NCBI GenBank assembly: GCA_944389815.1
Contig: CALXNS010000070.1
Coordinates: 1 to 64,000 of the forward strand
DNA length: 64,000 nt
Direction of reading: 5' to 3'
From: an uncultured Victivallis sp.
GTDB lineage: Bacteria > Verrucomicrobiota > Lentisphaeria > Victivallales > Victivallaceae
Within the stretch, counting starts at the first letter, position 1; each line of letters begins with the position of its first letter. The notes under the pieces are model-generated. The model made no database searches and had not been told where the DNA came from. It saw only the letters and a program-made list of their open reading frames with translations. The position numbers and the translations under genes were made by a program. This document shows, in pieces, positions 1 through 7,164 of the stretch.

Positions 1-90
1 TGCGCCGTTTTTTGCAAACATTTCCGCCGTTGCCTTGCCGATTCCGCTTGTGGCTCCGGCGACCAGAACAACTTTTCCCGTCATTTCCAT
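1..90 (-). CDS. Short-chain dehydrogenase/reductase, N-terminal fragment cut by window edge
   Basis: Only the first ~30 codons are in the window. They read MEMTGKVVLVAGATSGIGKA, with the GATSGIG form of the TGxxxGIG dinucleotide-binding turn of classical SDR oxidoreductases, so it is probably an NAD(P)-dependent alcohol/ketone reductase of unknown substrate. A GGAGG lies 8 bases before the ATG at 90. ATGs at 96 and 84 are in frame, and the frame stays open back to an ATG at 228, so a longer start cannot be excluded. It is the last visible gene of the minus-strand operon that runs away from the LysR gene. Confidence 0.75.
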   Translation of the reverse strand, partial: MEMTGKVVLVAGATSGIGKATAEMFAKNGA

Positions 91-250
91 TTTCATTTCC
101 TCCATGTAATCTTCTTCGATGGCTCCGTCAATCAGGTTTACGGGAATCATCGGATTCCCGAGATGGATGCTGATCCGTGTGCCTTCCTCAACCGCACGCA
201 TCGGAAGATTCCGATTTTCACGCTGCATGATGTGATGTCTGCGAAGTTGT

Positions 251-622
251 TTACTTTCCGGGATTCTCCTGCTCCACGGAAAATCTCACGGTGGGATTAC
301 CTTGTCCCAGCGCTTCCTGCAACCCGTCCGGATTCCGGATTTTTCCGAGTCTGGTATAGCGGTACGAACTGGAAAAATTCTGATAGAACAGTACAACGGT
401 GGAACTCCCGTAAAGCATCAGATCGCCGCATTTGATCTTTCCCGGCCGCGAAGCGTCTGCGGGAAGCGTCCTTTCCAGGTCGAAATATTTTTCATTTCCG
501 TTAAGCTCGTTCATCCGGAAAGTCATCGGCAACTTTTCCCGGAAAGCCGCGGCCGACGCGTTCTCTTCGAGATCAATGATGAATTCTCTTGCATTCACCG
601 TGAGTATGATGGGTTGTTTCAT
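251..622 (-). CDS. Cyclophilin-like fold protein (probably secreted, 5' end frameshifted)
   Basis: The 123-residue product matches the small cyclophilin-like family (PF18050 type) along its whole length. Recognised blocks are LPMTFRMNELNGNEKYFDL, the GDLMLYGSSTVVLFYQNF strand pair and the YTRLGKI turn. Members are usually found with flavodoxins, aldo/keto reductases or hydrolases under LysR control, as here; the biochemical role is unknown. The ATG at 622 has no Shine-Dalgarno. A GTG at 720 with GGAG just upstream encodes a good signal peptide (MKRKDLTFTTAAISIALALT) but runs out of frame at a 7-G tract (629-635). One more G would join it to this ORF. The intact gene is therefore probably 251-720, with either a real or a sequencing frameshift. 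Confidence 0.8.
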   Translation of the reverse strand: MKQPIILTVNAREFIIDLEENASAAAFREKLPMTFRMNELNGNEKYFDLERTLPADASRPGKIKCGDLMLYGSSTVVLFYQNFSSSYRYTRLGKIRNPDGLQEALGQGNPTVRFSVEQENPGK

Positions 623-720
623 GGCAGGCCCCCCCTTACTTTACCTGTGTTTGCAGCGGCAGTCAACGCCAAGGCAATTGAAATGGCCGCCGTGGTGAAA
701 GTCAAATCTTTCCGTTTCAC
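623..720 (-). other. Out-of-frame signal-peptide coding segment of the cyclophilin-like gene
   Basis: Read from GTG at 720 the strand encodes a basic N-terminus, a hydrophobic stretch (AAISIALALTAAA) and then NTGKVRGG before leaving frame in the G tract and stopping near 620. The GGAG ribosome site overlaps the end of the upstream hydrolase gene (stop at 723-725), as expected for an operon gene start. This supports the view that the annotated ATG at 622 is not the original start. Confidence 0.6.
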
Positions 721-722
721 GG

Positions 723-1784
723 TCAGACTCCTGTCTTTTCCTGTTTCAGATACTTTGTAAAAAATTGATTCAGCTTGTCAAACGGGATCAGCCCGACCCG
801 GTCGTAAAGATCCACATGCCCGGCATTGGGGACAAGATAGAGTTCTTTCGGTTCCGAAGCGCGCCTGTAGGCGTCCTCGCTGAACTCCCGCGAATGAGCT
901 TCAGTTCCGGTAATGAACAACAGCGGCCGCGGCGAAATCATATCCATATCCTCGAACGGGTAAAAATTCATGAATTTGACATTGCCGGTAAGAGTCGGGT
1001 GCGTTGTGGTCAGGGGGGAGGCTCCTGGCGGAGTGAATTCTCCGCGAGAAGTCCGGTAGAATTCAAAAAATTCAATTTCAACCGGAGTGGATTTTTCAGT
1101 CAGCTTATGAACGGTTCCGCTGGTATATTTTACGGCTCCTCCGGAGAACTCCACATCGCGCTGAAGAGCGGCTTCCGCGATCACTTTTTTCCGCTGTTCC
1201 AACGTCAGTGATTTGTGAAGAGCGTTGCGATTCGCCTGTCCCATGTCGTACATACTGACGGTTGCAATCGCCTTGAGTCGTGGATCAATCTTCGCTGCGC
1301 TGATTGCAAAGCTGCCGCTGCCGCAGATGCCAATCACGCCGATCTTATCCTTTTCCACAAACGGAAGAGTTCGCAGATAGTCCGCCGCGGCGCTGAATGA
1401 TTCGGCATACAAATCCGGCGAAACCGCATTGCGCGGCTCTCCCTCGCTGCCGCCCCAGAAACTCAAGTCGATCGCCAGAGTGATGAATCCATACTCCGCC
1501 ATCTTCATCGCATAAAGGTTGGCGCTCTGCTCCTTGACTGCGCCCATGGGGTGCCCGACGATAATCGCCGGAAGTTTCTGTTCTTCCTGGCGCTGTTTTG
1601 GAATGATAAGATTACCCGCGATCTTCATTTTGTATTGATTCTTAAAACTCACCTCTTGTGCCGTCACCCGACTGCTCCGGTAAAAGTTATCGGCATCACC
1701 CGGCAGTTTCTCTGCGGCGGGAATTGTGACACAGAAAAGCATGTTCACAATCACAAGAGATCTCCACAATGCATTATTTTTCAT
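723..1784 (-). CDS. Exported alpha/beta hydrolase (YcjY / dienelactone-hydrolase-like)
   Basis: 353 residues. An N-terminal hydrophobic segment (residues ~8-24, ending PAAEK) looks like a signal peptide. The fold is recognisable from IIVGHPMGAVKEQ (~75-87), the nucleophile elbow GICGSG (~152-157, Cys154 at the usual nucleophile position) and the late histidine in NAGHVDLYD (~320-328). This subgroup includes YcjY and DUF1100-type esterases; the substrate is not predictable. It overlaps the upstream coiled-coil gene by 11 bases and is followed within one or two bases by the cyclophilin-like gene, so the run is one operon opposite the LysR gene. Confidence 0.85.
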   Translation of the reverse strand: MKNNALWRSLVIVNMLFCVTIPAAEKLPGDADNFYRSSRVTAQEVSFKNQYKMKIAGNLIIPKQRQEEQKLPAIIVGHPMGAVKEQSANLYAMKMAEYGFITLAIDLSFWGGSEGEPRNAVSPDLYAESFSAAADYLRTLPFVEKDKIGVIGICGSGSFAISAAKIDPRLKAIATVSMYDMGQANRNALHKSLTLEQRKKVIAEAALQRDVEFSGGAVKYTSGTVHKLTEKSTPVEIEFFEFYRTSRGEFTPPGASPLTTTHPTLTGNVKFMNFYPFEDMDMISPRPLLFITGTEAHSREFSEDAYRRASEPKELYLVPNAGHVDLYDRVGLIPFDKLNQFFTKYLKQEKTGV

Positions 1785-2091
1785 TTGTTCTCCCTTTCAA
1801 ATGCGTTTGATTGCCGATCATGTTCTGTCTTGAAATTCGCTTCCCCGCCAGGCGTGGCGACTCGCCGTTTTTCATCGAATAGAGCAGAAAATCAAGAGAA
1901 TCGATTTTCTGCTGAGCTGCGTGCAGTTGTTCCAACAGGAACAGCCGGTGTTGCCGGAGCAGTTGAAGCTGTTCCCGAAGTCTGCCGTCCGTCCGAAACT
2001 GGAAGAACCTGTCTATCTCCAGTGAATTGCAACCGGCGTCTCGCAAGTTCCGGAGCAGCTGAAAATCCACCGTGTCATTCATTACCGCCAC
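1774..2091 (-). CDS. Small coiled-coil protein (MerR C-terminal-like, no DNA-binding domain)
   Basis: 105 residues, first gene of the operon. Residues ~8-75 form a helical, heptad-like region (LLRNLRDAGCNSLEIDRFF, then REQLQLLRQHRLFLLEQLHAAQQKIDSLDFLLY) resembling the effector-side coiled coil of MerR regulators, but no helix-turn-helix precedes it. ATG at 2091 or at 2082 (MNDTVDF) could be the start. Similar stand-alone coils occur beside cyclophilin-like and hydrolase genes in Firmicutes; the function is unknown. Overlap with the hydrolase gene implies translational coupling. Confidence 0.65.
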   Translation of the reverse strand: MAVMNDTVDFQLLRNLRDAGCNSLEIDRFFQFRTDGRLREQLQLLRQHRLFLLEQLHAAQQKIDSLDFLLYSMKNGESPRLAGKRISRQNMIGNQTHLKGRTNEK

Positions 2092-2152
2092 CTCCTGTTA
2101 CATTTCAATATAATTGTTTGTCTACAAATAGCAAATACTTATTTATTATTAC

Positions 2153-2177
2153 ATGATATGCTTGAAAAGTATATCAT
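2153..2177. promoter_or_regulatory. Palindromic operator between the LysR gene and the divergent operon
   Basis: A 25-bp interrupted palindrome, ATGATATG-CTTGAAAAG-TATATCAT, with 10 of 12 arm positions paired. It lies 36 bases before the LysR start and 61 bases from the start of the divergent operon. LysR-type regulators commonly bind such an AT-rich dyad in the divergent intergenic region, both to repress themselves and to activate the target operon. The binding role is inferred. Confidence 0.55.
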
Positions 2178-2213
2178 AAGCGGTTATCTTCTTTTGGAAC
2201 CCGGGAGAATATC

Positions 2214-3113
2214 ATGGAACTTAGAGTATTGCGTTATTTTCTTGCCGTTGCACGTGAGGGAAGCATGACCGGAGCGGGCAGAACGCTGCATGTCACTCAG
2301 CCGACGCTGTCACGACAGTTGCAGGAATTGGAAGATGAACTTGGCCGGCAACTTTTTATTCGCGGCAGTCATGCTCTGAGGTTGACAGCGGAAGGGATGT
2401 TGCTTCGTAAGCGTGCGGAGGAGATTCTGGCCATGGTACACAAAACGGAATCGGAGTTCAGTTCCATGGGGGAAACGATTGCAGGGGAGATTTATATCGG
2501 CGGCGGCGAAACTGAGGCGATGCGGCAGATTGCACGTTTAACCCGGGAAATCCGAAGAGATTATCCGGAGGTGCGGTTTCACATTTTCAGCGGCAATGCG
2601 GAAGATGTGACCGAGCGTCTTGACAAAGGCATTCTGGATTTCGGGCTGCTGATACAACCGGTTGATATTTTGAAGTACGACAGTATCGATCTGCCGGATA
2701 AGGTCACCTGGGGGGTCGTCATGCGGAAGGATTCTCCTCTGGCGGGAAAACGAAGTGTCACGCAAGAGGATCTTCTGGGTTTGCCGCTGATCTGTTCGCG
2801 GCAGGTGGTACAGCGCCTGGGGCAGAAAAATGAGTATTCCGACTGGTTCGGCGCGATCGGAGAAAAAGTGAATATTGTTGCGACATATAATTTGATATAC
2901 AATGCTGCATTGATGGTGGAAGAGGGGGTGGGCTATGCGATTGCTCTGGATCGATTGGTTAATATAACCAACCACAGCAGGCTCTGCTTTCGTCCTCTGA
3001 AGCCGGGAGTGAAATCCGGAATGAATTTGGTATGGAAAAAGTATCAGGTGTTCTCTGCTGCCGCGGAACTTTTTCTGGAGCGGGCCCGGGAGAAATTCGG
3101 TCAGGAGGAATGA
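2214..3113 (+). CDS. LysR-family transcriptional regulator
   Basis: 299 residues, the normal LTTR length. The N-terminal winged HTH is textbook: MELRVLRYFLAVAREGSMT, then AGRTLHVTQPTLSRQLQELE and LGRQLFIRGSHALRLTAEG (residues 1-65). A linker helix and a periplasmic-binding-protein-like effector domain follow (~90-295; GEIYIGGGETEAM, DFGLLIQPVD, VEEGVGYAIAL). GGGAG lies just before the ATG. It is divergent from the SDR/cyclophilin-like/hydrolase operon, the obvious target through the dyad at 2153-2177. The effector is unknown. Confidence 0.95.
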   Translation: MELRVLRYFLAVAREGSMTGAGRTLHVTQPTLSRQLQELEDELGRQLFIRGSHALRLTAEGMLLRKRAEEILAMVHKTESEFSSMGETIAGEIYIGGGETEAMRQIARLTREIRRDYPEVRFHIFSGNAEDVTERLDKGILDFGLLIQPVDILKYDSIDLPDKVTWGVVMRKDSPLAGKRSVTQEDLLGLPLICSRQVVQRLGQKNEYSDWFGAIGEKVNIVATYNLIYNAALMVEEGVGYAIALDRLVNITNHSRLCFRPLKPGVKSGMNLVWKKYQVFSAAAELFLERAREKFGQEE

Positions 3114-3194
3114 GATGCCGGACAGGAAGTCTACTTGTAGAGGAATTTCGGATATACTCTTTCAGTTTTCACACAAAGCGCAGAAGAACCAACT

Positions 3195-3229
3195 TGTAAT
3201 GCCGCCTTTGAAAAACAGGGTGCATTACA
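3195..3229. repeat. Inverted repeat TGTAATGC / GCATTACA upstream of the orphan gene
   Basis: A perfect 8-bp inverted repeat with a 19-bp spacer, 34 bases before the start of the 3263 gene. It could be an operator or a weak hairpin in the leader; there is no T tract after it, so it is not an obvious terminator of the LysR gene. Confidence 0.35.
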
Positions 3230-3262
3230 TTAGATTAAACTTGAAAAAGGGGAGACGTTACA

Positions 3263-3661
3263 ATGGAACTGCATGGCTTCCTGCATGATTACAATTTATA
3301 CAATATTCACCTGTCGTCAAAGAAAATTACTCTTTCGTTTTCAGAATGTTTTACGGAAACACCCAGGTTATACAATATCCATCTGATTGATGTTCAATAT
3401 TTCTATTGTTCAGAACTCAAGGAAGGAAATATTATCTTGGATATTGAGATATTTGAATTAAAAAATATTTCACGAGATGATTTTGATAAAATTTTCGTTA
3501 AGGAAGCAGATGGTGTTAAAATTCGTTTTGGAGTTTATTCAGGAAAATATATTTTTTACTTATATTCAAGTTATGGATGTACCATTAAGGCTATTGTCCA
3601 AAAGATTTTCACAACAGTTGTAGATGCGGGAGAGGAAAAATTTTGTAATAGACTGGAATAA
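3263..3661 (+). CDS. Hypothetical AT-rich protein, 132 aa
   Basis: GGGGAG precedes the ATG by 8 bases, and the ORF is much more AT-rich than the core genes, suggesting transfer. The product is rich in Tyr, Phe and Ile with alternating hydrophobic pattern (a beta-rich fold is likely), with no signal peptide or membrane segment. A short motif recurs: YNLYNIHLSS near residue 10 and PRLYNIHLID near residue 34. Small soluble proteins like this are often immunity proteins, but nothing in the sequence proves that. No family recognised. Confidence 0.65.
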   Translation: MELHGFLHDYNLYNIHLSSKKITLSFSECFTETPRLYNIHLIDVQYFYCSELKEGNIILDIEIFELKNISRDDFDKIFVKEADGVKIRFGVYSGKYIFYLYSSYGCTIKAIVQKIFTTVVDAGEEKFCNRLE

Positions 3662-3716
3662 TCAAATTTCAAAGAGGGTTCTGCATCGCTGGTCATGCGG
3701 GTGGTGGCCGCAAATT

Positions 3717-4278
3717 TGCGCACATTTGTCTCTGCGCGATTTCAACGGAGCAACGTGAGCTGTCGTAGTTACATTACATCACCATCGTAAAGTTTGCAGG
3801 CACCTTTATGTACTGAAAGTTCTCTGTTTGGTTCTGGAAATAGGCATGAGTCCGGCCGAAAACAACATCATAGCCGAGTTTTCACATCCGGAAAACGGCC
3901 GATCGCGCGGGGACGGTGGCGGATCTCCTTCATGATGCGTTCAAGACCGTTATTTGTCCGAAATCTGCTTCGATTCTCATACAGTAAATTCATATAGGAC
4001 AACGTTTTATCTACACTCTTTCTGGTTCGCGCTCCTTCAAGTTAACGCAGGATTCAAGAGCGCATTCAACGTATCTTCGAAGGACTGCCGACCCAGTCTG
4101 CAAGGAAGATGCATCCGAATCTCTTTTTCGTCGATTTTAATCGTTCCGGAGATTGCCCCCTTCATTTCTTGCACTGGATTTCCCATGCCCTGTTTCCCTT
4201 TCGTTGGTTAGAGTTTGGTCACTATAATCAATCAGAAAACAGATTCCTTTTCAAGTGTCCTCTCTCAAAATGTGCGCA
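3717..4278 (-). mobile_element. Decayed IS256-family insertion sequence with terminal inverted repeats
   Basis: The transposase remnant at 3806-4186 is bracketed by an inverted repeat: TGCGCACATTT at 3717-3727 and its complement at 4268-4278. The match continues imperfectly outward (G.AAA..TGCGCACATTT). About 560 bp remain of an element normally near 1.3 kb, so a large internal deletion has removed the DDE core. No convincing target duplication was seen by eye. Confidence 0.6.
3806..4186 (-). pseudogene. IS256-family transposase remnant (N- and C-terminal pieces)
   Basis: From ATG 4186 the strand reads MGNPVQEMKGAISGTIKIDE then FEDTLNALLNPALT and a stop at 4037, matching the start of IS256 transposases (IDEKEI..HL and ..ETLNALLDAEAD..). 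After a deletion, RTNNGLERIMKEIRHRPRAI plus GRFPD at about 3880-3965 matches the conserved C-terminal TNglERlnrEirRRtrvvg.FP block. A frameshift then leads into ALMMLFSAGLMPI-like sequence ending at 3806. The catalytic DDE residues are missing. Confidence 0.7.
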
Positions 4279-4311
4279 GTTTTCCGGACGTTATCCAGTG
4301 TTGGTGGATTA

Positions 4312-5166
4312 TTACAACATTGATATACTTGAGATGTGTTTAAGCGGTTCCATGATAGCTCGTTCATTGACATCATTCATAAAACCAATCCGTGTTTCCA
4401 TATCGATGATTCTTTTGATTACTTTTTGCCGTAGCATATGTAATTCTGTTGATTTATTTTCCTCAATGAACTTCCTGAATTCAATTGGGGTGAATAATGA
4501 AAATTCAAAGTCATCATTGAATGTGAATGGCCGTAGATGTTCTTTGCCATCCTTGCCTGTTCGATATGGTGATCGAAACGCTTCCTTATCCCAGTAACAT
4601 TGGGGAGGAAGCAATTGTAAAATCATTACATACAAGCAAACATCTCCAATGGTGATATCTCGTTGATCACGACACATAACAATACGATCATCAAATAAAA
4701 AAGCCAGTAAATCCAATGATAATCTGTCGTTATCAACAATACTTAAACGTTTAATAACAGCATTTAATTCTTTATCTCTTTTCTTGCTGTTTCTATTCAA
4801 GGTCAATAGCTTTTCAATATCTTTCTGGTTTTGTGCAATTCTCAAATTCCTTTTCGAATCCGCGGGTTCCGGTCCATACTTATTGCAGCCTTCATCAGAT
4901 TCAACATAGTATAGTTTGCCCCAATTTCCGCGATTAAATATATTAATATTCTTACTTTCCATATCATGTGAACGTCGTACTGCTGCAGAATTCATTAAAG
5001 GGACAAGATACAATGATAATGCAACTATGCCGAGAGGCCCAAATAAAATATATGAACATAAAAGCAGAGTAATACCACCAAGATTTATTATGGTGTATTC
5101 TTTAGCGGAAGCACGCCCTGAGAACGAAAAATGCACAAATGATTTTAAATATCCAAGTGCCGACAT
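4312..5166 (-). CDS. DUF805-type membrane protein with extra cytoplasmic domain
   Basis: 284 residues. The N-terminus has the DUF805 signature: FSFSGRASAKEYTIINLGGI at residues ~13-32, two hydrophobic segments (to ~60), then VRRSHDMESKN and a short NKYGPEP block that normally ends these small inner-membrane proteins at ~110-150 residues. Here a further ~180 charged, mainly helical residues follow, with no recognised domain. A GGAGC ribosome site precedes the ATG. The gene is AT-rich like its neighbours and sits in accessory DNA. Confidence 0.75.
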   Translation of the reverse strand: MSALGYLKSFVHFSFSGRASAKEYTIINLGGITLLLCSYILFGPLGIVALSLYLVPLMNSAAVRRSHDMESKNINIFNRGNWGKLYYVESDEGCNKYGPEPADSKRNLRIAQNQKDIEKLLTLNRNSKKRDKELNAVIKRLSIVDNDRLSLDLLAFLFDDRIVMCRDQRDITIGDVCLYVMILQLLPPQCYWDKEAFRSPYRTGKDGKEHLRPFTFNDDFEFSLFTPIEFRKFIEENKSTELHMLRQKVIKRIIDMETRIGFMNDVNERAIMEPLKHISSISML

Positions 5167-5415
5167 TTATTGCTCCACGTAATTGTGTTTAGAATATGTC
5201 ATGTGTGGAAATAAATGGTTCTGTTTTTCAGTAAAAAACAACAGAGATTCTTCTCCATGTTAATAAGTTTCCAGTCAATAAGATGTAACAATGCATCATA
5301 TTCTGTCAACAAGAATAAAATAGCATGAAGAATTCTGATTGCAAACCCCAAAAATATGAGTGATGGCTGAAAATTGACCGTCGCTTCCGGAGGAGGGCGT
5401 AAACACTGAAGAAAT

Positions 5416-5455
5416 GGAGCAAAGTATTTTCTTGCAAAGACTTGCTCCTTTTTTT
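5416..5455 (+). terminator. Rho-independent terminator-like hairpin
   Basis: GGAGCAA pairs with TTGCTCC (5442-5448) and is followed by seven Ts. No plus-strand gene precedes it closely, so either an unannotated RNA ends here or the upstream gene has been lost. Confidence 0.5.
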
Positions 5456-5578
5456 AAGTAAAGGTCGTTTGTTCTGAAACGCGAATTCCGCAAAACTCGA
5501 AAAATTCTCTGAATCGACGGGCTTTTTGTTATGATTTGGGCGAATATAAGGTAACCGACCTCTTGATTTTTCGAACAC

Positions 5579-5600
5579 ATGCCCTTTGCGGGCATCTTTT
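5579..5600 (+). terminator. Rho-independent terminator-like hairpin
   Basis: ATGCCC-TTTGC-GGGCAT followed by CTTTT: a compact six-pair stem with a five-base loop and a T run. It is the second such signal within 170 bases on the same strand. Confidence 0.5.
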
Positions 5601-5886
5601 ATTTATGCATTGACTACCAGTGTGTTACTTAAAATAAAATTGCAAAATGGAATCCAGACAGGAAGAGGTTGACGATCAAAGGGCGGCTTGGGGAGCGTCA
5701 AAAAATGCTCTCAGGCCCCAAAGACCGGTTTTTACTCCCCCGGAGAATTTACCGGGAGCGGGTCTGAAACACACCTTCATAAGGGAAACGAGGAGATTCT
5801 CCGCTTTCGGGCAAAACGGGAGTTGAGCTCAAATTACCCCCAGAAATGAAAACGCCGACCAGAAGACCGGTCGGAGGAGAATCAAA

Positions 5887-5908
5887 AAATGGTCGGGGTG
5901 AGAGGATT
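5887..5908. repeat. att site, distal copy (duplicated tRNA-Pro 3' end)
   Basis: Exact 22-bp match to 20011-20032, starting AAATGGTCGGGG and ending AGAGGATT. On the minus strand it is the T-arm and acceptor 3' end, including the encoded CCA, of tRNA-Pro. The sequences diverge directly on both sides (CCCGAC after it here, TGAACC at the tRNA copy), as expected of a recombination core. Confidence 0.85.
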
Positions 5909-5974
5909 CCCGACTTTTCTATTTGCAACACCTTGATTTCAAAGGGCGTTGTCTGCTGTTGCACACTTTCTTGT

Positions 5975-5994
5975 GTGGTCCACTCTGTGGTCCA
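5975..5994. repeat. Tandem GTGGTCCA repeat at left end of island
   Basis: GTGGTCCACTCTGTGGTCCA: two copies of the near-palindrome GTGGTCCA(C) with a 12-bp period, 66 bases inside the left att core. The right end has the same block with only two central bases changed. The most likely role is arm-type binding sites for the integrase or a directionality factor. Confidence 0.6.
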
Positions 5995-6118
5995 GTTATT
6001 GTTCCTTCGACTTGTTGAATATAACGCACTCTCAACAAAAGTCAAGCGAAAATGAAAAAGCCCTCCGAAGAGGGCCCGGAACGCTGAACAACCGAATCAG
6101 GATGAAAAAAACTCTACC

Positions 6119-6496
6119 TCATGCAACGGGCAGGAAACTGTAGAACGTCGCCATATCCGATTTGCCGGATTTATAACGGAACTTTTTACTTTCCCGCACC
6201 AGAGAGAAGGCGCTCAGACGAATCTCATCATCTTCCCCCAAATCACTGAAGAGCTTGTTGAAACGGCGACCGATTTGAGAACAAACCTGTCTGATTCCAC
6301 TTTCATTCAACTCATTCAGCGGCATCCCCTGTGCTCCGGGAAGTTCCATATCTGCGCAGTCACAGCATTCTGCAACCTGATATGCCGTCAACTCCTGATT
6401 GGCACAGCCAAGGTCGGAGACGCATTTCCAGGTATTCTGCAACCAGTCGATGTCTGGACAGTGCGTGTAAAGCTGGGCTTCACGATGTCCATCCAT
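6119..6496 (-). CDS. Hypothetical Cys-rich protein, possibly 5'-truncated
   Basis: The frame from ATG 6496 gives 125 residues (MDGHREAQLYTHCPDIDWLQ...). The same frame is open upstream to about 6687 with protein-like sequence that includes a Cys cluster (FCYCIYCDHDF) but no ATG, GTG or TTG, and no ribosome site precedes 6496. This suggests a gene that lost its 5' end at the island edge or uses a rare start. No family recognised. Confidence 0.4.
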   Translation of the reverse strand: MDGHREAQLYTHCPDIDWLQNTWKCVSDLGCANQELTAYQVAECCDCADMELPGAQGMPLNELNESGIRQVCSQIGRRFNKLFSDLGEDDEIRLSAFSLVRESKKFRYKSGKSDMATFYSFLPVA

Positions 6497-6714
6497 CAGA
6501 GGAACTTCATGGAGAATATTCCGGACAATCCAATCCAGAGCAGAGCACCAGTCCCTGAAGTCATGGTCGCAGTAGATACAGTAGCAAAAAGAAAGTTTTC
6601 CGACAAGCGTGATATCAAGGTGCCGGGCTGTTTGATTTTCAGGAACATGTGATGAAGCGGGGCGGTATGGACAGTTACACGTTCATCCGCAGAAAAGCGG
6701 CGCTCTCCCCCCAT

Positions 6715-7164
6715 GCTTGAAGGGCCCCGTCCGTTCTCATCCGATGCAGATAAACACTACCTTGATTCATGTTTCACTTGAGACGATATCTAGTGGAAAT
6801 AGTCGAGTGAATTTCGTTTAACGCGAATGCAAAACTGTTTGCGCCGCATCTTTAGATTGAAGTGTTAGTTGGAATACTTGATATCAAAAAAATAATAAAT
6901 ATATTAATTTTTTATTTGCTTTTTACTAAAGATATAGTATATTCGCGATAGAATATCAAATGGGAGATACAGTGAATTATGATGATAATAGAGGCCGAAC
7001 TTGCCAACGCTCTACAAATCTGATTACCGGAAATTCAGTTTCGGACAATAATTATTAACGTCAAATTTTTATAATTTAGCGTGCATTTGACCAAGAAGAG
7101 TTAAATTTATTTAGGCTTATAAAGAGAACGAAAGATAATGTTGCAATAAATGAGGTGAAATTTT
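6715..7164 (+). other. AT-rich leader of the Fic/Doc gene
   Basis: About 450 bases without a clear gene. A promoter candidate sits at 6916-6943. A 32-codon ORF (ATG 6960, MGDTVNYDDNRGRTCQRSTN..., stop 7058) lies between promoter and fic, but it has no ribosome site and no recognisable antitoxin features. Base composition is markedly AT-rich, unlike the rest of the island. Confidence 0.35.
6916..6943 (+). promoter_or_regulatory. Sigma70-type promoter candidate for fic
   Basis: TTGCTT and TATATT separated by 16 bases, in an A/T-rich block about 220 bases before the fic start. By-eye consensus match only. Confidence 0.4.

Larger units (their letters stand above)
5167..5886. other. Gene-poor AT-rich stretch left of the island
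   Basis: No credible gene. Two short minus-strand ORFs near 5296-5595 lack ribosome sites and recognisable sequence. The stretch contains two plus-strand terminator-like hairpins (5416-5455 and 5579-5600) and a small GC-rich hairpin (CCGACC/GGTCGG near 5857-5876) just outside the left att repeat. It may carry an unrecognised transcript ending at these hairpins. Confidence 0.4.

Noticed and set aside
3954..4597. Plus-strand ORFs over the IS256 remnant and DUF805 3' end
   Set aside because: They are shadows of the transposase remnant and DUF805 gene on the other strand.
5296..5595. Two overlapping minus-strand ORFs in the AT-rich gap
   Set aside because: Overlapping in different frames, no ribosome site, and they run through the two terminator hairpins.
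5749..6045. Minus-strand ORF through the left att site
   Set aside because: It reads through the tRNA-derived repeat and GTGGTCCA block; sequence is not protein-like outside that, so it is probably chance.
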